Of a stretch of DNA of 64,000 bases, positions 9,044-18,216 are shown piece after piece. The notes under the pieces were generated by a model. The model searched no databases. It saw nothing but the letters and a program-made list of their open reading frames with translations, and was not told where the DNA came from. Source of the stretch: Pseudoalteromonas sp. S2755 (GTDB lineage: Bacteria > Pseudomonadota > Gammaproteobacteria > Enterobacterales > Alteromonadaceae); NCBI RefSeq assembly GCF_005886535.1, contig NZ_PNDS01000009.1:43824-107823 (forward strand), read 5' to 3'. The position numbers were made by a program, and so were the translations under genes. How positions within the stretch are numbered: position 1 is the stretch's first letter; each line of letters starts with the position of its first letter.

Positions 9044-9630
9044 TACTTATCATCTTCCTCAAAGTCGTCGTCTAACCATTCATTTGCTAGATCATTACTC
9101 ATAAACTGATCCATTGGATCATTTTCTAACATATCGCCTTCTTCAAACTCATCATCAATTCCTAAGATCTCACATAGTTCCTGATGACGTGCAATGCCGC
9201 GATTGAAGTATTTCGCATCTTTACCTGTTAGCAGTTCACCGCGTTCATGGCGTTCAAGTAGCGCCATCAAGCGTTCGTCATTTTCTAACTGCTCAAGCTC
9301 TTGCTCTGGAGTTAACGTCTCTACCGCTGTAGTTAACTTAACTTGCGGCTGTAGATGGCGCTTCATCTCAGGCTGTGTATTCGACTTAGCCGGTTGTGGC
9401 TCTGCAACCAAAGAAATGGGCTTTTTACTACCAACACGCGGATCTTTATTGGTCGTCGTGTTTGATTGCTCTTTCACTAGGATCTCTGGTGCATTTCTAG
9501 AACCCGGCTTTTTACCTTTGGTTTTTTTGCTACGCTGCTCTTTTAGTGCACGTAACGCTTGTAGCTTTTCTTTACTCAGCCTTGGTGTTCCATTGGCTGC
9601 AACTTTACGTGTCTTTTTCTTTCTGGTCAT
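9043..9630 (-). CDS. yihI: Der GTPase-activating protein YihI
   Basis: 195 residues. The very basic N-terminus (MTRKKKTRKVAANGTPRLSKEK) and the acidic C-terminal part with LTPEQELEQLENDERLMALLERHERGELL and a DEFEEGD tail are typical of YihI. In E. coli this protein stimulates the GTPase of Der, an essential 50S assembly factor, and so modulates ribosome biogenesis. It lies in an operon with an upstream methyltransferase (24 nt gap) and downstream DUF2489. Its position near engB, another ribosome-assembly GTPase, is conserved. Confidence 0.92.
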   Translation of the reverse strand: MTRKKKTRKVAANGTPRLSKEKLQALRALKEQRSKKTKGKKPGSRNAPEILVKEQSNTTTNKDPRVGSKKPISLVAEPQPAKSNTQPEMKRHLQPQVKLTTAVETLTPEQELEQLENDERLMALLERHERGELLTGKDAKYFNRGIARHQELCEILGIDDEFEEGDMLENDPMDQFMSNDLANEWLDDDFEEDDK

Positions 9631-9654
9631 AATTGGTTATCCAAAATTCTCGCG

Positions 9655-10308
9655 TTAACTACGCTTGGTGAGAATGATGACATCATTCCCAATAAATTCT
9701 AATTCACAATCCTGCTGCGCGGCAAAATACGCAAAGCTTTCCCGACTAAAAAATGAAATATGCGTTAGGTCATTTTTATAGTGCCAATTCGCAAAGCGTG
9801 CTTTATCAATGACGAGTTTGGTCATCAATGCCAGCGGCTTTCCCACTTTTAAACATGCTAACAATTGCGTTAATACTTTTGCAGGTTCAGCTAAATGTTC
9901 CACCACTTCTGTACTGACGATAAAGTCATACTGACGAGTCAGTACACTGGCATCATTAGCATAGTACAGGTCAAACAAAGCCACCTGATGCCCAGCTTCT
10001 TCAAGCATTTTCGCAAGCAGCGGTCCAGGCCCACAGCCAAAGTCTAAGCCTTGGCTTGGTGTCACCACACGTGCCAACAGTGGATCCGCCACTCGTGCTA
10101 GAAAGCGACGATAGCCTTCATCGGCCAGATCGTTTTCATGACTATCATAAATGGCCTTTTCTTGAGCTGGTGTTAATCTCGACTTGGGATCAACCATCAC
10201 CAACTGGCAGGTTTGACATTGCCAGTACAGTCGATACTTGTCTTGATGGTAGGCTTCAAGCTGATTACCTTGGCACAGGCCACAACTGAATAGAGTTGAA
10301 TCTTGCAA
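9655..10308 (-). CDS. Class I SAM-dependent methyltransferase with N-terminal zinc ribbon
   Basis: 217 residues. The N-terminus has two CxxC pairs (CGLCQ near 9-12; CQTC near 31-34), likely a zinc ribbon. A Rossmann-type methyltransferase with the SAM loop GLDFGCGPGPLLAKM follows. EVVEHL is the post-IV motif of Methyltransf_12/23 proteins. The substrate cannot be deduced. It lies upstream of yihI in the same orientation. Confidence 0.85.
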   Translation of the reverse strand: MQDSTLFSCGLCQGNQLEAYHQDKYRLYWQCQTCQLVMVDPKSRLTPAQEKAIYDSHENDLADEGYRRFLARVADPLLARVVTPSQGLDFGCGPGPLLAKMLEEAGHQVALFDLYYANDASVLTRQYDFIVSTEVVEHLAEPAKVLTQLLACLKVGKPLALMTKLVIDKARFANWHYKNDLTHISFFSRESFAYFAAQQDCELEFIGNDVIILTKRS

Positions 10309-10370
10309 TGGTCAACAGTGATTGCTTAATAAGGCGGCTATTGTATCAGGTATAATAGAGGCAACCAAAT

Positions 10371-10402
10371 AAAAAGGCGGCAGAGATCACTCTCTACCGC
10401 CT
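10371..10402 (-). terminator. Terminator of the Csr-type sRNA
   Basis: On the minus strand AGGCGGTAGAGA and TCTCTGCCGCCT pair (one mismatch), followed by TTTTT. It points away from yihI and cannot belong to any protein gene here. It therefore marks the 3' end of a non-coding transcript. Confidence 0.88.
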
Positions 10403-10484
10403 ACTAATCTGAGCGTCACAACTGGACACTTCTCCCTTCGACTCTTAAGTCTTATTATTATTCTTTTTATTTTATTGTCGTCCG

Positions 10485-10548
10485 TATTGTTTTTATTTTA
10501 GACTTCCGTGACACTTTCCATATTGTTTTTATTATGAGACTTCCGTGA
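10485..10548 (-). repeat. Duplicated unit inside the Csr-type sRNA
   Basis: An approximately 27-nt unit occurs twice, at 10485-10511 and 10521-10548, reading TCACGGAAGTCT followed by an AATAAAAACAATA linker on the minus strand. Each copy brings one ACGGAAG site, so the duplication raises the number of CsrA sites. Confidence 0.75.
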
Positions 10549-10839
10549 TTTTCTTATTCTCGGTCTTCCTGACGCTTTCTTGATAATCCTTCGTATCCAA
10601 CTAGATACATAACTTTGCCACCTACGCTTCCGTATCGAATTGTCCCTTTTTTTGTATTGCTTGGCGACAACGAATAATCTACGCTCCTGAGCTTGAGTTA
10701 CAACTGTTTAATAACAAATTTCTTACCTTAATTTTTTTAATTAAACAGAAAAAAGTTGAATTACATAAACTTATACTGAACAAAAACTTAAAAATAAGCT
10801 AAAACTCACACAGCTCTCAGGTAAATATCTTACAATAAA

Positions 10840-10857
10840 AGTGAGATATATCTCACA
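10840..10857 (-). promoter_or_regulatory. UvrY/GacA-like binding palindrome upstream of the sRNA
   Basis: Minus strand TGTGAGATATATCTCACT is a near-perfect inverted repeat. It closely resembles the E. coli csrB upstream element bound by UvrY (TGTGAGAGATCTCTTACA) and the GacA box with TGTAAG/CTTACA arms. It lies about 120-150 bp upstream of the likely sRNA start, as in E. coli. The 8-nt spacer between TGTGA and TCAC argues against a CRP site, which has 6. Confidence 0.7.
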
Positions 10858-10867
10858 AAGATAACAA

Positions 10868-10898
10868 CAAAAAAAGGCAGCCTATGCTGCCCTTTTTT
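10868..10898 (-). terminator. Terminator of the cytochrome c4 gene
   Basis: AAAGGGCAGC, loop ATAG, GCTGCC then a T tract on the minus strand, about 50 nt past the cytochrome stop. A second stem-loop (GAGTTTAC/GTAAACTC at 10908-10933) lies between the stop codon and this terminator. Confidence 0.85.
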
Positions 10899-10944
10899 CA
10901 ATAGTAAGAGTTTACACTGAGAGAGGTAAACTCACTATACGACT

Positions 10945-11577
10945 TTAGTGTAGACCACCTAAGTACTTAGATAATACTTCGATGTCTTTGTCTGTCAGCT
11001 TCTTCGCGATATCACGCATCATGCCGTTCATATCATTGTTGCGAGTACCATCACGGAACTTTTCAAGCTGTGCCTTGATGTATTCTGGATGCTGGAATGA
11101 CACTTTAGGGAATTTAGCTAAAGAAGTACCGTTACCACGAGGACCGTGACATGCAGCACAAGATGGAATACCACGTTCTGCATCACCAGCTTTATAAAGC
11201 TGCTGACCCGCAGCAACAACATCTTCAGGCGTTGAACCCGCAGACATAGATAAAGAAGAGAAATACGCAGCTAAGTCTTTCATATCTTGATCTGACAGCG
11301 GCATAGCCATACCACTCATCACAGGATCCATGCGTCCTTCTTTACCACCAGACGTCATACCTAGCTTAAACTCTTGTAGCTGCTTGTAGATATAATCTGC
11401 ATGCTGACCTGCGATTTTAGGATACATAGTCACAGGGGCATTGCCATCTGGACCGTGACATGCTGCACACGTTGCAGACTTTGCTTTACCTGCTTCTGCG
11501 TCACCATCGAATGCCGATGCGTTGCTTGCTGACAACGTACCAAGCAACATTGTTAAAGTTAATGCTATTTTTTTCAT
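10945..11577 (-). CDS. Dihaem cytochrome c4
   Basis: 210 residues: a signal peptide (cleavage near ASNASA) and two class I cytochrome c domains. They have haem motifs C37xxC40-H41 (CAACHGPDGN) and C140xxC143-H144 (CAACHGPRGNG), the tandem arrangement of cytochrome c4. Methionines in MSGMAMPL and NGMMRDI are candidate axial ligands. Cytochrome c4 is a periplasmic electron carrier, mainly to cbb3-type oxidases. In many gammaproteobacteria it is encoded beside engB, as here (divergent, about 450 bp apart). Confidence 0.93.
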   Translation of the reverse strand: MKKIALTLTMLLGTLSASNASAFDGDAEAGKAKSATCAACHGPDGNAPVTMYPKIAGQHADYIYKQLQEFKLGMTSGGKEGRMDPVMSGMAMPLSDQDMKDLAAYFSSLSMSAGSTPEDVVAAGQQLYKAGDAERGIPSCAACHGPRGNGTSLAKFPKVSFQHPEYIKAQLEKFRDGTRNNDMNGMMRDIAKKLTDKDIEVLSKYLGGLH

Positions 11578-12030
11578 GGTAAATTCTCTGTTTCCGACCC
11601 TGTAATTTGTACCCTCGCGAACAAAGTCGCTCTCTTTATTGCTCGGGCAAATAATACCAATCAGTACTAATTAGGTTGTTATGTTAATCAGATGAATCAT
11701 ACATGCAAACTTAGCAAATATAACGCCAAACAGCACCGATCCATCTAAATACGCCTTGCTCAGTAGTGACTACTGATAGGTATACACTTTAGATTGACAT
11801 TGCAATTCCTACATTCTACACGATATTACTTTCTCTGGCACGTTTTCTGCCCATATTAAGCTTATAATTTATAGGGACTTGACCTAGATTAATTAATATT
11901 AGGGCGAGGCTTCGGCCAATTTGCGATAAAAGCGGCGTTTAGAACAAACCCCACAATACTTTTGGTTTCCGCCATACTGTTATAAAATACGCAATTCCAT
12001 CCGCGAAAGTTTAATCAGTTAGGAGTCAGC
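11578..12030. other. Divergent intergenic region of cytochrome c4 and engB
   Basis: No open frame of note. It contains a short palindrome CAGTAGTGACTACTG (11761-11775) and a -10-like TATAAAAT at 11981-11988 that probably serves engB, with no clear -35 seen. Promoters for both genes must lie here. No regulatory family could be assigned to the palindrome. Confidence 0.5.
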
Positions 12031-12669
12031 GTGCTAAAATCTCGCGTAAAATACAATCAGGCACAATTTATCACAAGTGCCCCAGATATCAGTAAACTGC
12101 CACCAGACACTGGAATTGAAGTTGCTTTTGCGGGTCGTTCTAATGCTGGTAAGTCGAGCGCACTCAATACGCTTACAGACCAAAAACTGGCGCGCACCAG
12201 TAAAACACCTGGTCGAACTCAACTTATAAATACTTTTTCTCTAGGCGAAGATCAGCGTTTGATTGATTTACCTGGTTATGGCTTTGCGAAAGTCCCATTA
12301 GAGATGAAGAAGAAATGGCAAAAAGCGCTAGGTGAATATTTACAACGCCGTAAATGTCTAAAAGGAATTGTGGTATTGATGGATATTCGTCACCCTCTTA
12401 AAGATCTCGATATGGATCTCATCAACTGGGCAACCAGCAGTAATATACCGGTATTAGCCTTGTTGACTAAAGCCGATAAGCTAAAGCAAGGTAAACGTAA
12501 AGCAGAAGTACTACAAGTACGTCGTGCACTATCTGAAATCGACGGTGACATCACCGTTCATGCGTTTTCTTCTTTAAAGGGCATTGGATTAAACGAACTG
12601 GCGTGGAAATTGGATGATTGGTACTTAGGTCCGTTTGTCAAAGAAGCTCAAGAAGAAACGAGCGAGTAA
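12031..12669 (+). CDS. engB: Ribosome biogenesis GTPase EngB (YihA/YsxC)
   Basis: 212 residues, GTG start with AGGAG 5 nt upstream. GTPase motifs are in order: G1 GRSNAGKS (residues 35-42), a threonine-containing switch region TPGRTQ, G3 DLPGYG, G4 TKADK and G5 in SSLKG. This is an essential TrmE-Era-EngA-type GTPase for late 50S subunit assembly. It is transcribed convergently towards DUF1285/yceI and lies between cytochrome c4 and polA, a conserved neighbourhood. Confidence 0.96.
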   Translation: MLKSRVKYNQAQFITSAPDISKLPPDTGIEVAFAGRSNAGKSSALNTLTDQKLARTSKTPGRTQLINTFSLGEDQRLIDLPGYGFAKVPLEMKKKWQKALGEYLQRRKCLKGIVVLMDIRHPLKDLDMDLINWATSSNIPVLALLTKADKLKQGKRKAEVLQVRRALSEIDGDITVHAFSSLKGIGLNELAWKLDDWYLGPFVKEAQEETSE

Positions 12670-12686
12670 TCAAACGTAGGGCGCGC

Positions 12687-13217
12687 TTAGCTAAGATAAA
12701 AGCGCGTCTTTGCCGACATCAGATAAAAGCCTTTTTCATCTTCCTCGAGCAATTCAGCCCACTGATAATAGACATTTTGTGAAACTCTAGCGGTTAAACC
12801 ATAATTGAGTGTGAGAAATGGAATATCTCCCCCGTTAACCTGCTCAAGCGCCAATGGAAACACATCACAGATGGGCCACTCACGGCCTAAATTATCTATC
12901 GCAATAATACAAGGTGATAACTCCAAAGCCGATGCTTCATCACAGTAACGCCATTGCTCGATAATAAAAGGATGAGCAAGTACTTCAATCTCACAACTTT
13001 CTGCTGGGGTTTTTAACCAGTACTGTTGACCATCAAAGGTTAAAACACTTGCAAATAAGGCTACTAGCGATTGCCGTTTAATTTCACGCCCTTGATGAAA
13101 CCAACGGCCATCTGCTGTAATTTTGATATCAGAAAAACCGCACGACGGCGCCGACCAATTTTCGGTCGGCGCATGAGTCGTAACATACAGTTTGATTAAC
13201 GCATCAATTTTGTTCAT
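12687..13217 (-). CDS. DUF1285 protein
   Basis: 176 residues from ATG 13217 (MNKIDALIKLY); a longer frame to 13247 would run deeper into yceI. The pattern DIKITADGRWFHQGREIKRQSLVALFASVL, then QYWLKTPAE and VEVLAHPF-like segments, is that of DUF1285, a two-domain beta-rich protein of unknown function in Proteobacteria. It overlaps the yceI 3' end by 14 nt, so the two are likely co-transcribed. Confidence 0.82.
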   Translation of the reverse strand: MNKIDALIKLYVTTHAPTENWSAPSCGFSDIKITADGRWFHQGREIKRQSLVALFASVLTFDGQQYWLKTPAESCEIEVLAHPFIIEQWRYCDEASALELSPCIIAIDNLGREWPICDVFPLALEQVNGGDIPFLTLNYGLTARVSQNVYYQWAELLEEDEKGFYLMSAKTRFYLS

Positions 13218-13773
13218 CAAAAACCAAGTTGAAGCTAACAGGCACACTAGTCGCGATAGTCTTTAGACCCGCAATTTCTCGTAGCGCTTCAATTCCCTTA
13301 TCTAACCCAAACTGCTTAGAATCGAGAATAAAGGCATGGACTGGCGTAACCACCAAGCCATTAGCACTTTTCGTTATCAATAAGTCTAGGCTGATCTTTT
13401 GGATCTGACCATGCAGTGTCAAAGTGGCTGTTACATCATTGATTTTTTGTGTACCAACTTTAAGCTTAGCAAGCACCTCTGAAACATCAGCATTAACTTT
13501 AGCCCTTGGGTGTTGCGCTACGTTGAACAGCATCTTTTGCATGCGTTCATTACGGATCGGGATCATCGTTTCAACGCTTGCCAAGTCAATATTAACCTCA
13601 AGTTCGCCTTTAGCAGATAGTGTGCTATCTATCGTTTTAAAATGATGTACTTCAGCAACACTAGTCTGTTTCACAGACACAAAGCTAACATCACTTTGTT
13701 GTTGATTAAATTGCCAAGCAGCGAACGCCTGAGAAGAAATAAGTGCACTACCTAAAAAAAGGTACTTTAGCAT
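13204..13773 (-). CDS. YceI family periplasmic lipid-binding-type protein
   Basis: 189 residues with a signal peptide (MLKYLFLGSALISSQAFA). YceI/lipocalin-like beta-barrel features include the strand motif SDVSFVSVKQTSVAEVHHF and NERMQKMLFNVAQHPRAKV, which matches the family consensus for an R(D/N)xxM...LF segment. YceI proteins bind isoprenoid or lipid molecules in the periplasm. Overlaps the downstream DUF1285 gene. Confidence 0.9.
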   Translation of the reverse strand: MLKYLFLGSALISSQAFAAWQFNQQQSDVSFVSVKQTSVAEVHHFKTIDSTLSAKGELEVNIDLASVETMIPIRNERMQKMLFNVAQHPRAKVNADVSEVLAKLKVGTQKINDVTATLTLHGQIQKISLDLLITKSANGLVVTPVHAFILDSKQFGLDKGIEALREIAGLKTIATSVPVSFNLVFDEQN

Positions 13774-14035
13774 GACGACTTCCTTATGAAATGAGAGTGA
13801 ATTGCATTTGAGCGCTCAGTGTAAAACGCAGTGCAAATTAAATAAACCTTTAATCATAAACTCGTTGTTATGTTGGAATACTTTTAGGCTCATGATATTC
13901 ATTTTACAGCGGGAAAATAGCTTTAGTAGCCAAGCAAAAACGTTGTGATCTAGCAGCCCTTTTAGCGAAGCTAATAACAGTTTTACCTGTACATTGATTG
14001 GAGAGTTACATCAATTGGTATCATCTTTGAGGAGA

Positions 14036-14069
14036 AAAGAAAAAGACGGCCCGTAAAAATTACGAGCCG
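14036..14069 (-). terminator. Intrinsic terminator of the candidate sRNA
   Basis: Ten-pair stem (one G-U) CGGCTCGTAA/TTACGGGCCG with a three-base loop, followed by TCTTTTTCTTTTC on the minus strand. Confidence 0.85.
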
Positions 14070-14160
14070 CTATAGCAATCTGGGGAGAAGCTATCAATAC
14101 ACTGTATCCTCTTTCGAGAGATACATCATCAACAGGATGTCCTACAGGATGAGGACGGCG
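14036..14160 (-). ncRNA. Candidate sRNA downstream of polA (spf position, not a clear Spot 42)
   Basis: Between polA (which has its own terminator at 14317-14356) and yceI, a compact minus-strand unit can be read. A -10-like TTAGAG at 14165-14170 is followed by a GCGCC discriminator. About 118 nt with stem-loops follow: GTCCT/AGGAC, TGTATC/GATACA and ATAGC/GCTAT. A strong terminator ends it (CGGCTCGTAA/TTACGGGCCG then TCTTTTTC). E. coli carries the 109-nt Spot 42 RNA at the same position. The sequence does not contain the conserved Spot 42 5' segment, so identity is open. The GC-rich discriminator suggests growth-rate or stringent control (inference). Confidence 0.55.
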
Positions 14161-14316
14161 CGAACTCTAACAAATAGACGTCCAGAAATAAACACCAAAA
14201 AGCAAAACTTAAGCCAATTTGATAAACTTTCAACGTTAATTTGTTTTTTGTTACTAGGGATTAACAGGAGCTACAAAATTAAGACGCTATGCTGCTAGTG
14301 TATACTTGCAAACAAA

Positions 14317-14356
14317 AATGAATAAAGTTGCACTAGTCTAATTGATTAGTGCAACT
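14317..14356 (-). terminator. polA terminator
   Basis: Minus strand AGTTGCACTA and TAGTGCAACT pair around an 11-nt loop, followed by TTATT, starting about 20 nt after the polA stop. Confidence 0.8.
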
Positions 14357-14376
14357 CGGGTAGATTTTTATTTCAA

Positions 14377-17133
14377 CTAGTGCGCTTGTTCCCAGTTGTC
14401 ACCACTGTCGGCTTCAACTAATAACGGTACACCAAGTGTTGCCGCTGCGCTCATTAACTCACAGATCTTTTCACTGTATTCAGCAACTTTGTCGCTGTGT
14501 ACTTCAAACACCAATTCATCGTGCACTTGCATAAGCAACTGGATATCATCGCTATCACAGCTTTGTAGCCATTCATCCACTTTAATCATCGCCTTTTTGA
14601 TGATATCCGCCGCAGTGCCCTGCATCGGTGCATTGATGGCTGCACGCTCAGCTGCTTTTCTGCGAGCGCCATTACGCGCATTGATATCCGGTAGATACAA
14701 GCGGCGACCGAATAAGGTTTCAACATACCCTTTATCTGCAGCTTCTTCACGCGTGCGCTCCATATACTCTAATACACCAGGGAAACGTTCAAAGTACATA
14801 TCCATATAATGTTGCGCTTCATTTCTTGGAATATCTAACTGACGTGACAGACCAAACGCACTCATGCCATAGATCAAACCAAAGTTAACTGCTTTGGCTT
14901 TGCGGCGCATATCAGAAGTTACTTCCTCAAGCGGCACGGAAAACACTTCTGATGCCGTTGCACTGTGTACATCTTTACCTTCAGCAAAGGCACTCAACAA
15001 CCCTTTATCTTGTGACAAATGTGCCATGATCCTAAGCTCGATTTGGCTGTAATCCGCCGCGACGATTTGTTTATTACTGTCAGCAACAAATGCCTGACGA
15101 ATACGACGCCCAGCTTCATTACGGATCGGAATATTCTGCAAGTTTGGATCGCTTGAGCTTAGGCGGCCCGTTGCGGTAACAGCTTGATGATAAGAAGTGT
15201 GTACACGACCAGTATCCGAGTTAACCAATTTTGGTAATTTGTCTGTATAGGTTGATTTCAGCTTAGCCAAGCCACGGTGTTCAATAATAAGTTTTGGCAG
15301 TGGATAATCATGCGCTAACTCTTGTAGCACTTCTTCAGCCGTTGAAGGCGCACCTTTGGGCGTTTTCTTAATTACTGGCAGCTCAAGTTTGTCAAACAAT
15401 ATCGCTTGTAGTTGCTTTGTTGAACTCAGATTGAACTCCTCACCTGCAATTTCAAAAGCTTGTTGTTCAAGCTCACCTAAGCGTTTTTCAATCTCGATAC
15501 TTTGTTTCGCTAACATATCGCCATCGATGTGTACACCTGTGCGTTCAATGCGAGAAAGTACGCTCAGCAGCGGTAATTCAATCTCCTTAAACACCTGCTT
15601 AAGGCTATTCTCCTTTTCAATTAACGGCCAGAGGTGTTGATGCAGTCTCAGCGTGATATCAGCATCCTCCGCAGCGTAAGGAGCCGCCTTTTCTAGCTCA
15701 ATTTGGTTAAAGGTCAGTTGGTTTTTACCTTTGCCTGCGATATCTTCAAAGCTAATGGTTTTATGGCCTAAATATTTGAGCGCCAAGGAGTCCATATCGT
15801 GGCGAGTACCTACGCTGTTAAATACGTAAGACTCCAACATGGTATCAAAAGCGATCCCTCGCAGTTCAAGCCCTGCACGAGCAAGCACACTTTGATCATA
15901 TTTTAAATTTTGACCCACTTTTTTGATCTGAGGATCTGCAAGTAGCGGTGCCATGATCTCAAACACCATATCTTGAGAAAGCTGCTCAGGTGCCCCCACA
16001 TAGTCGTGATTGATTGGTAAGTAAGCCGCTTCGCCCGGTGCAACGGCAAAGCTCATTCCAACTAAATCTGCCTGCATATAGTTAACACTGGTGGTTTCAG
16101 TATCAAAAGCGATGAGCTGGGCTGCTTTTAACTTAGTTACCCAGTCATCTAGCTGCGCTTTTGTCAAAATGGTCTCGTATTGGGTGTCTATCTGCGCCGC
16201 TGCAGGTGCCGACCCTTCAGCCTCCACATCAACGATGTCAGCTTCTGACTGACCATCCAGCAATTCAGCTAACCAACGCTTAAATTCACACTGACCATAT
16301 AGCTCGATTAAGCGATCTTTATCCATCTCAGCTATCTTAAATTGCTCTAGGTCTTGCTCTACTTCACAATCCAGCTTAATGGTGGCTAACTCGTACGACA
16401 GCCTTAGCTGTTCTTGATGTTCCTCTAATTTTTTCGCCATGGTTTTTGAGCCACGAAAACCTAAGTCAGCAATTTTGTCTAAGTTTTCGTAAAGCGAATC
16501 AATTGAGCCTAACCCCTGAAGCATCGCCAATGCCGTTTTTTCACCAACGCCAGGTACACCCGGAATGTTATCGACCTTATCTCCCATTAACGCGAGATAG
16601 TCGATGATCAAGTCAGGACCAATACCAAACTTATCCACCACCCCTTCAGGGTCTAAGATCGTATTCGTCATTGTATTGATCAACGTGACATGTTCATTGA
16701 CCAATTGCGCCATATCCTTATCCCCAGTGCTGATTAGCACATGACGACTCTGCTCCGACGCTATTTTAGAGAATGTACCGATCACATCATCGGCCTCGAC
16801 ACCACTTATACTTACCAGTGGCAGGCCCATTGCTTTAATAATTTCGTGGATCGGCTCAATTTGCGTTCTCAGATCATCCGGCATAGGTGGGCGATGTGCT
16901 TTATACTCGCTATACATTTCGTTGCGGAAAGTCGGCCCTTTAGCGTCAAAGACTACTACCATATGACTTGGTTGATATTGCTTAAGCAAACTCTTAAGCA
17001 TATTGATCACACCGTAGATCGCACCAGTTGCTTCACCTTTTGAATTTGTTAAATGTGGTGGCGCATGATAAGCACGAAATAAATAGGAAGAACCATCAAC
17101 CAAGATCAACGGATTTTGAGGGATCTGAGACAT
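14377..17133 (-). CDS. polA: DNA polymerase I
   Basis: 918 residues, close to the 928 of E. coli. The N-terminal 5' nuclease domain (about 1-290, [43 protein letters not shown]) is followed by an active-looking 3'-5' exonuclease domain with AFDTETT. The C-terminal polymerase has motif A ([10 protein letters not shown]), motif B ([20 protein letters not shown]) and motif C ([12 protein letters not shown]). All catalytic acidic residues I can locate are present. It fills gaps and removes RNA primers in replication and repair. Monocistronic, with two perfect DnaA boxes upstream. Confidence 0.98.
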   Translation of the reverse strand: MSQIPQNPLILVDGSSYLFRAYHAPPHLTNSKGEATGAIYGVINMLKSLLKQYQPSHMVVVFDAKGPTFRNEMYSEYKAHRPPMPDDLRTQIEPIHEIIKAMGLPLVSISGVEADDVIGTFSKIASEQSRHVLISTGDKDMAQLVNEHVTLINTMTNTILDPEGVVDKFGIGPDLIIDYLALMGDKVDNIPGVPGVGEKTALAMLQGLGSIDSLYENLDKIADLGFRGSKTMAKKLEEHQEQLRLSYELATIKLDCEVEQDLEQFKIAEMDKDRLIELYGQCEFKRWLAELLDGQSEADIVDVEAEGSAPAAAQIDTQYETILTKAQLDDWVTKLKAAQLIAFDTETTSVNYMQADLVGMSFAVAPGEAAYLPINHDYVGAPEQLSQDMVFEIMAPLLADPQIKKVGQNLKYDQSVLARAGLELRGIAFDTMLESYVFNSVGTRHDMDSLALKYLGHKTISFEDIAGKGKNQLTFNQIELEKAAPYAAEDADITLRLHQHLWPLIEKENSLKQVFKEIELPLLSVLSRIERTGVHIDGDMLAKQSIEIEKRLGELEQQAFEIAGEEFNLSSTKQLQAILFDKLELPVIKKTPKGAPSTAEEVLQELAHDYPLPKLIIEHRGLAKLKSTYTDKLPKLVNSDTGRVHTSYHQAVTATGRLSSSDPNLQNIPIRNEAGRRIRQAFVADSNKQIVAADYSQIELRIMAHLSQDKGLLSAFAEGKDVHSATASEVFSVPLEEVTSDMRRKAKAVNFGLIYGMSAFGLSRQLDIPRNEAQHYMDMYFERFPGVLEYMERTREEAADKGYVETLFGRRLYLPDINARNGARRKAAERAAINAPMQGTAADIIKKAMIKVDEWLQSCDSDDIQLLMQVHDELVFEVHSDKVAEYSEKICELMSAAATLGVPLLVEADSGDNWEQAH

Positions 17134-17245
17134 AAATATTGGATCCTAAATTAGTCTTTTGTAGAGTAGAATGTAAGGATGCCACAAGGCACAAGATAAA
17201 ACGAGTTTCGCGTTATCTCATCATTTAGATAAATCGTGCTTCACC

Positions 17246-17254
17246 TGTGGATAA
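17246..17254 (-). promoter_or_regulatory. DnaA box upstream of polA (distal to 17375)
   Basis: TGTGGATAA, the reverse complement of the consensus DnaA box TTATCCACA. It lies about 113 bp upstream of the polA start codon. Confidence 0.6.
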
Positions 17255-17374
17255 CTTTGTAGACAAACACGAAAAATCGCTCCGGAACTTTGTTTTAAAA
17301 GTCAGAGTACACATTAAAGCTTTGATTTTCTTGCGTTTTTTGTGCCTTTTTTATTGTTATTATCTTTACCTCTT

Positions 17375-17383
17375 TGTGGATAA
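17375..17383 (-). promoter_or_regulatory. Second DnaA box in the polA-elbB intergenic region
   Basis: A second perfect TGTGGATAA in the same orientation, 129 bp from the first, within the 432-bp region between the divergent polA and elbB genes. The rest of this region is AT-rich, with no frame or other motif I can support. Confidence 0.6.
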
Positions 17384-17565
17384 AGAATTTTTTTAGTCAC
17401 GCTTAACAATCTGGGTGAGTAAAAAATAGCCTGATTTTCTCAAGCGGAGGAGTATACTAACACAATTGATCAAAGATCATAGAAGATCCTTTATAATTTT
17501 TTAATTCGCGCATAATTCTTTTTATGCATATAGCGCGCATGATGTGACATTGAAGGGAGAAATGA

Positions 17566-18216
17566 ATGAAAAAAGTAGCGGTAATTTTAAGTGGCTGTGG
17601 AGTATTCGACGGTGCCGAGATCCACGAGTCAGTATTAACACTACTCAATCTTGAAAAAGCAGGGGCAAGCTATCAGTGTTTTGCACCTAATATTGATCAG
17701 TTCCATGTGATCAACCACATCACCGGTGAAGAACAAGATGAACGCCGTAATGTTCTTGTTGAAGCCGCCCGCATTGCACGCGGAGAAATTGCAGATCTGG
17801 AAACATTAAGTGCAGACGAATTCGATGCTTTGGTATTACCAGGAGGTTTTGGTGTAGCAAAAAACCTTTCCGATTTTGCTTTTAAAGGTGCAGAGTCTAC
17901 GATTCTTGAAAGCGTAAAGCGCGTATGTCGTGAGTTTAATCACCAGCAAAAGCCTATTGCTTATTTGTGTATTGCGCCGGCACTCATCGCCCATATCCAT
18001 ACACCGGGTACACTCGCGACCATAGGTAATGATGTTGATACCGCAACGGCAATTAATACGCTTGGTGCAAAGCACGTGGATTGTAAAGTGACCGAGATCG
18101 TCGTTGATGACAATGAAAAAGTGATCAGTACTCCTGCATATATGCTGGCATCATCCATTCTTGACGCTGCGACAGGCATCGAAAAGGCAGTAATCAAGTT
18201 AATCGAAATGGCATAA
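17566..18216 (+). CDS. elbB: Isoprenoid biosynthesis glyoxalase ElbB
   Basis: 216 residues, ribosome site GAAGGGAG upstream. Class I glutamine amidotransferase-like (DJ-1/PfpI-type) fold, with VILSGCGVFDGAEIHE at the N-terminus, LVLPGGFGVAKNLSDFA, and the nucleophile elbow Cys in AYLCIAPAL. E. coli ElbB has glyoxalase activity and is associated with early isoprenoid synthesis. Divergent from polA. Confidence 0.93.
   Translation: MKKVAVILSGCGVFDGAEIHESVLTLLNLEKAGASYQCFAPNIDQFHVINHITGEEQDERRNVLVEAARIARGEIADLETLSADEFDALVLPGGFGVAKNLSDFAFKGAESTILESVKRVCREFNHQQKPIAYLCIAPALIAHIHTPGTLATIGNDVDTATAINTLGAKHVDCKVTEIVVDDNEKVISTPAYMLASSILDAATGIEKAVIKLIEMA

Larger units (their letters stand above)
10371..10720 (-). 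ncRNA. CsrB/CsrC-type regulatory sRNA (CsrA sponge)
   Basis: No protein frame is present. Reading the minus strand from about 10720 to a strong terminator at 10375-10402, I count 11 GGA trinucleotides. They sit in contexts typical of CsrA sites (CAGGAG, AAGGGA, ACGGAAG three times, AAGGAT, CAGGAAG, ATGGAA, ACGGAC, AAGGGAG) and are separated by A/U-rich linkers. Such RNAs bind many CsrA dimers and relieve CsrA repression. A UvrY/GacA-like palindrome lies upstream at 10840-10857. The neighbourhood (engB on one side, yihI on the other) matches E. coli yihA-csrC-yihI. The exact 5' end is not visible; it is probably between 10690 and 10760. Confidence 0.85.

Noticed and set aside
10840..10857. CRP/cAMP receptor site (TGTGA...TCAC)
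   Set aside because: The half sites are 8 nt apart instead of the 6 nt of CRP sites, and the element fits the UvrY/GacA pattern upstream of Csr sRNAs better.
14036..14160. Direct assignment as Spot 42 (spf)
   Set aside because: The genomic position fits but the characteristic 5' segment of Spot 42 (GTAGGGTACAGAGGTAAGA) is not present, so only an unnamed sRNA candidate is reported.
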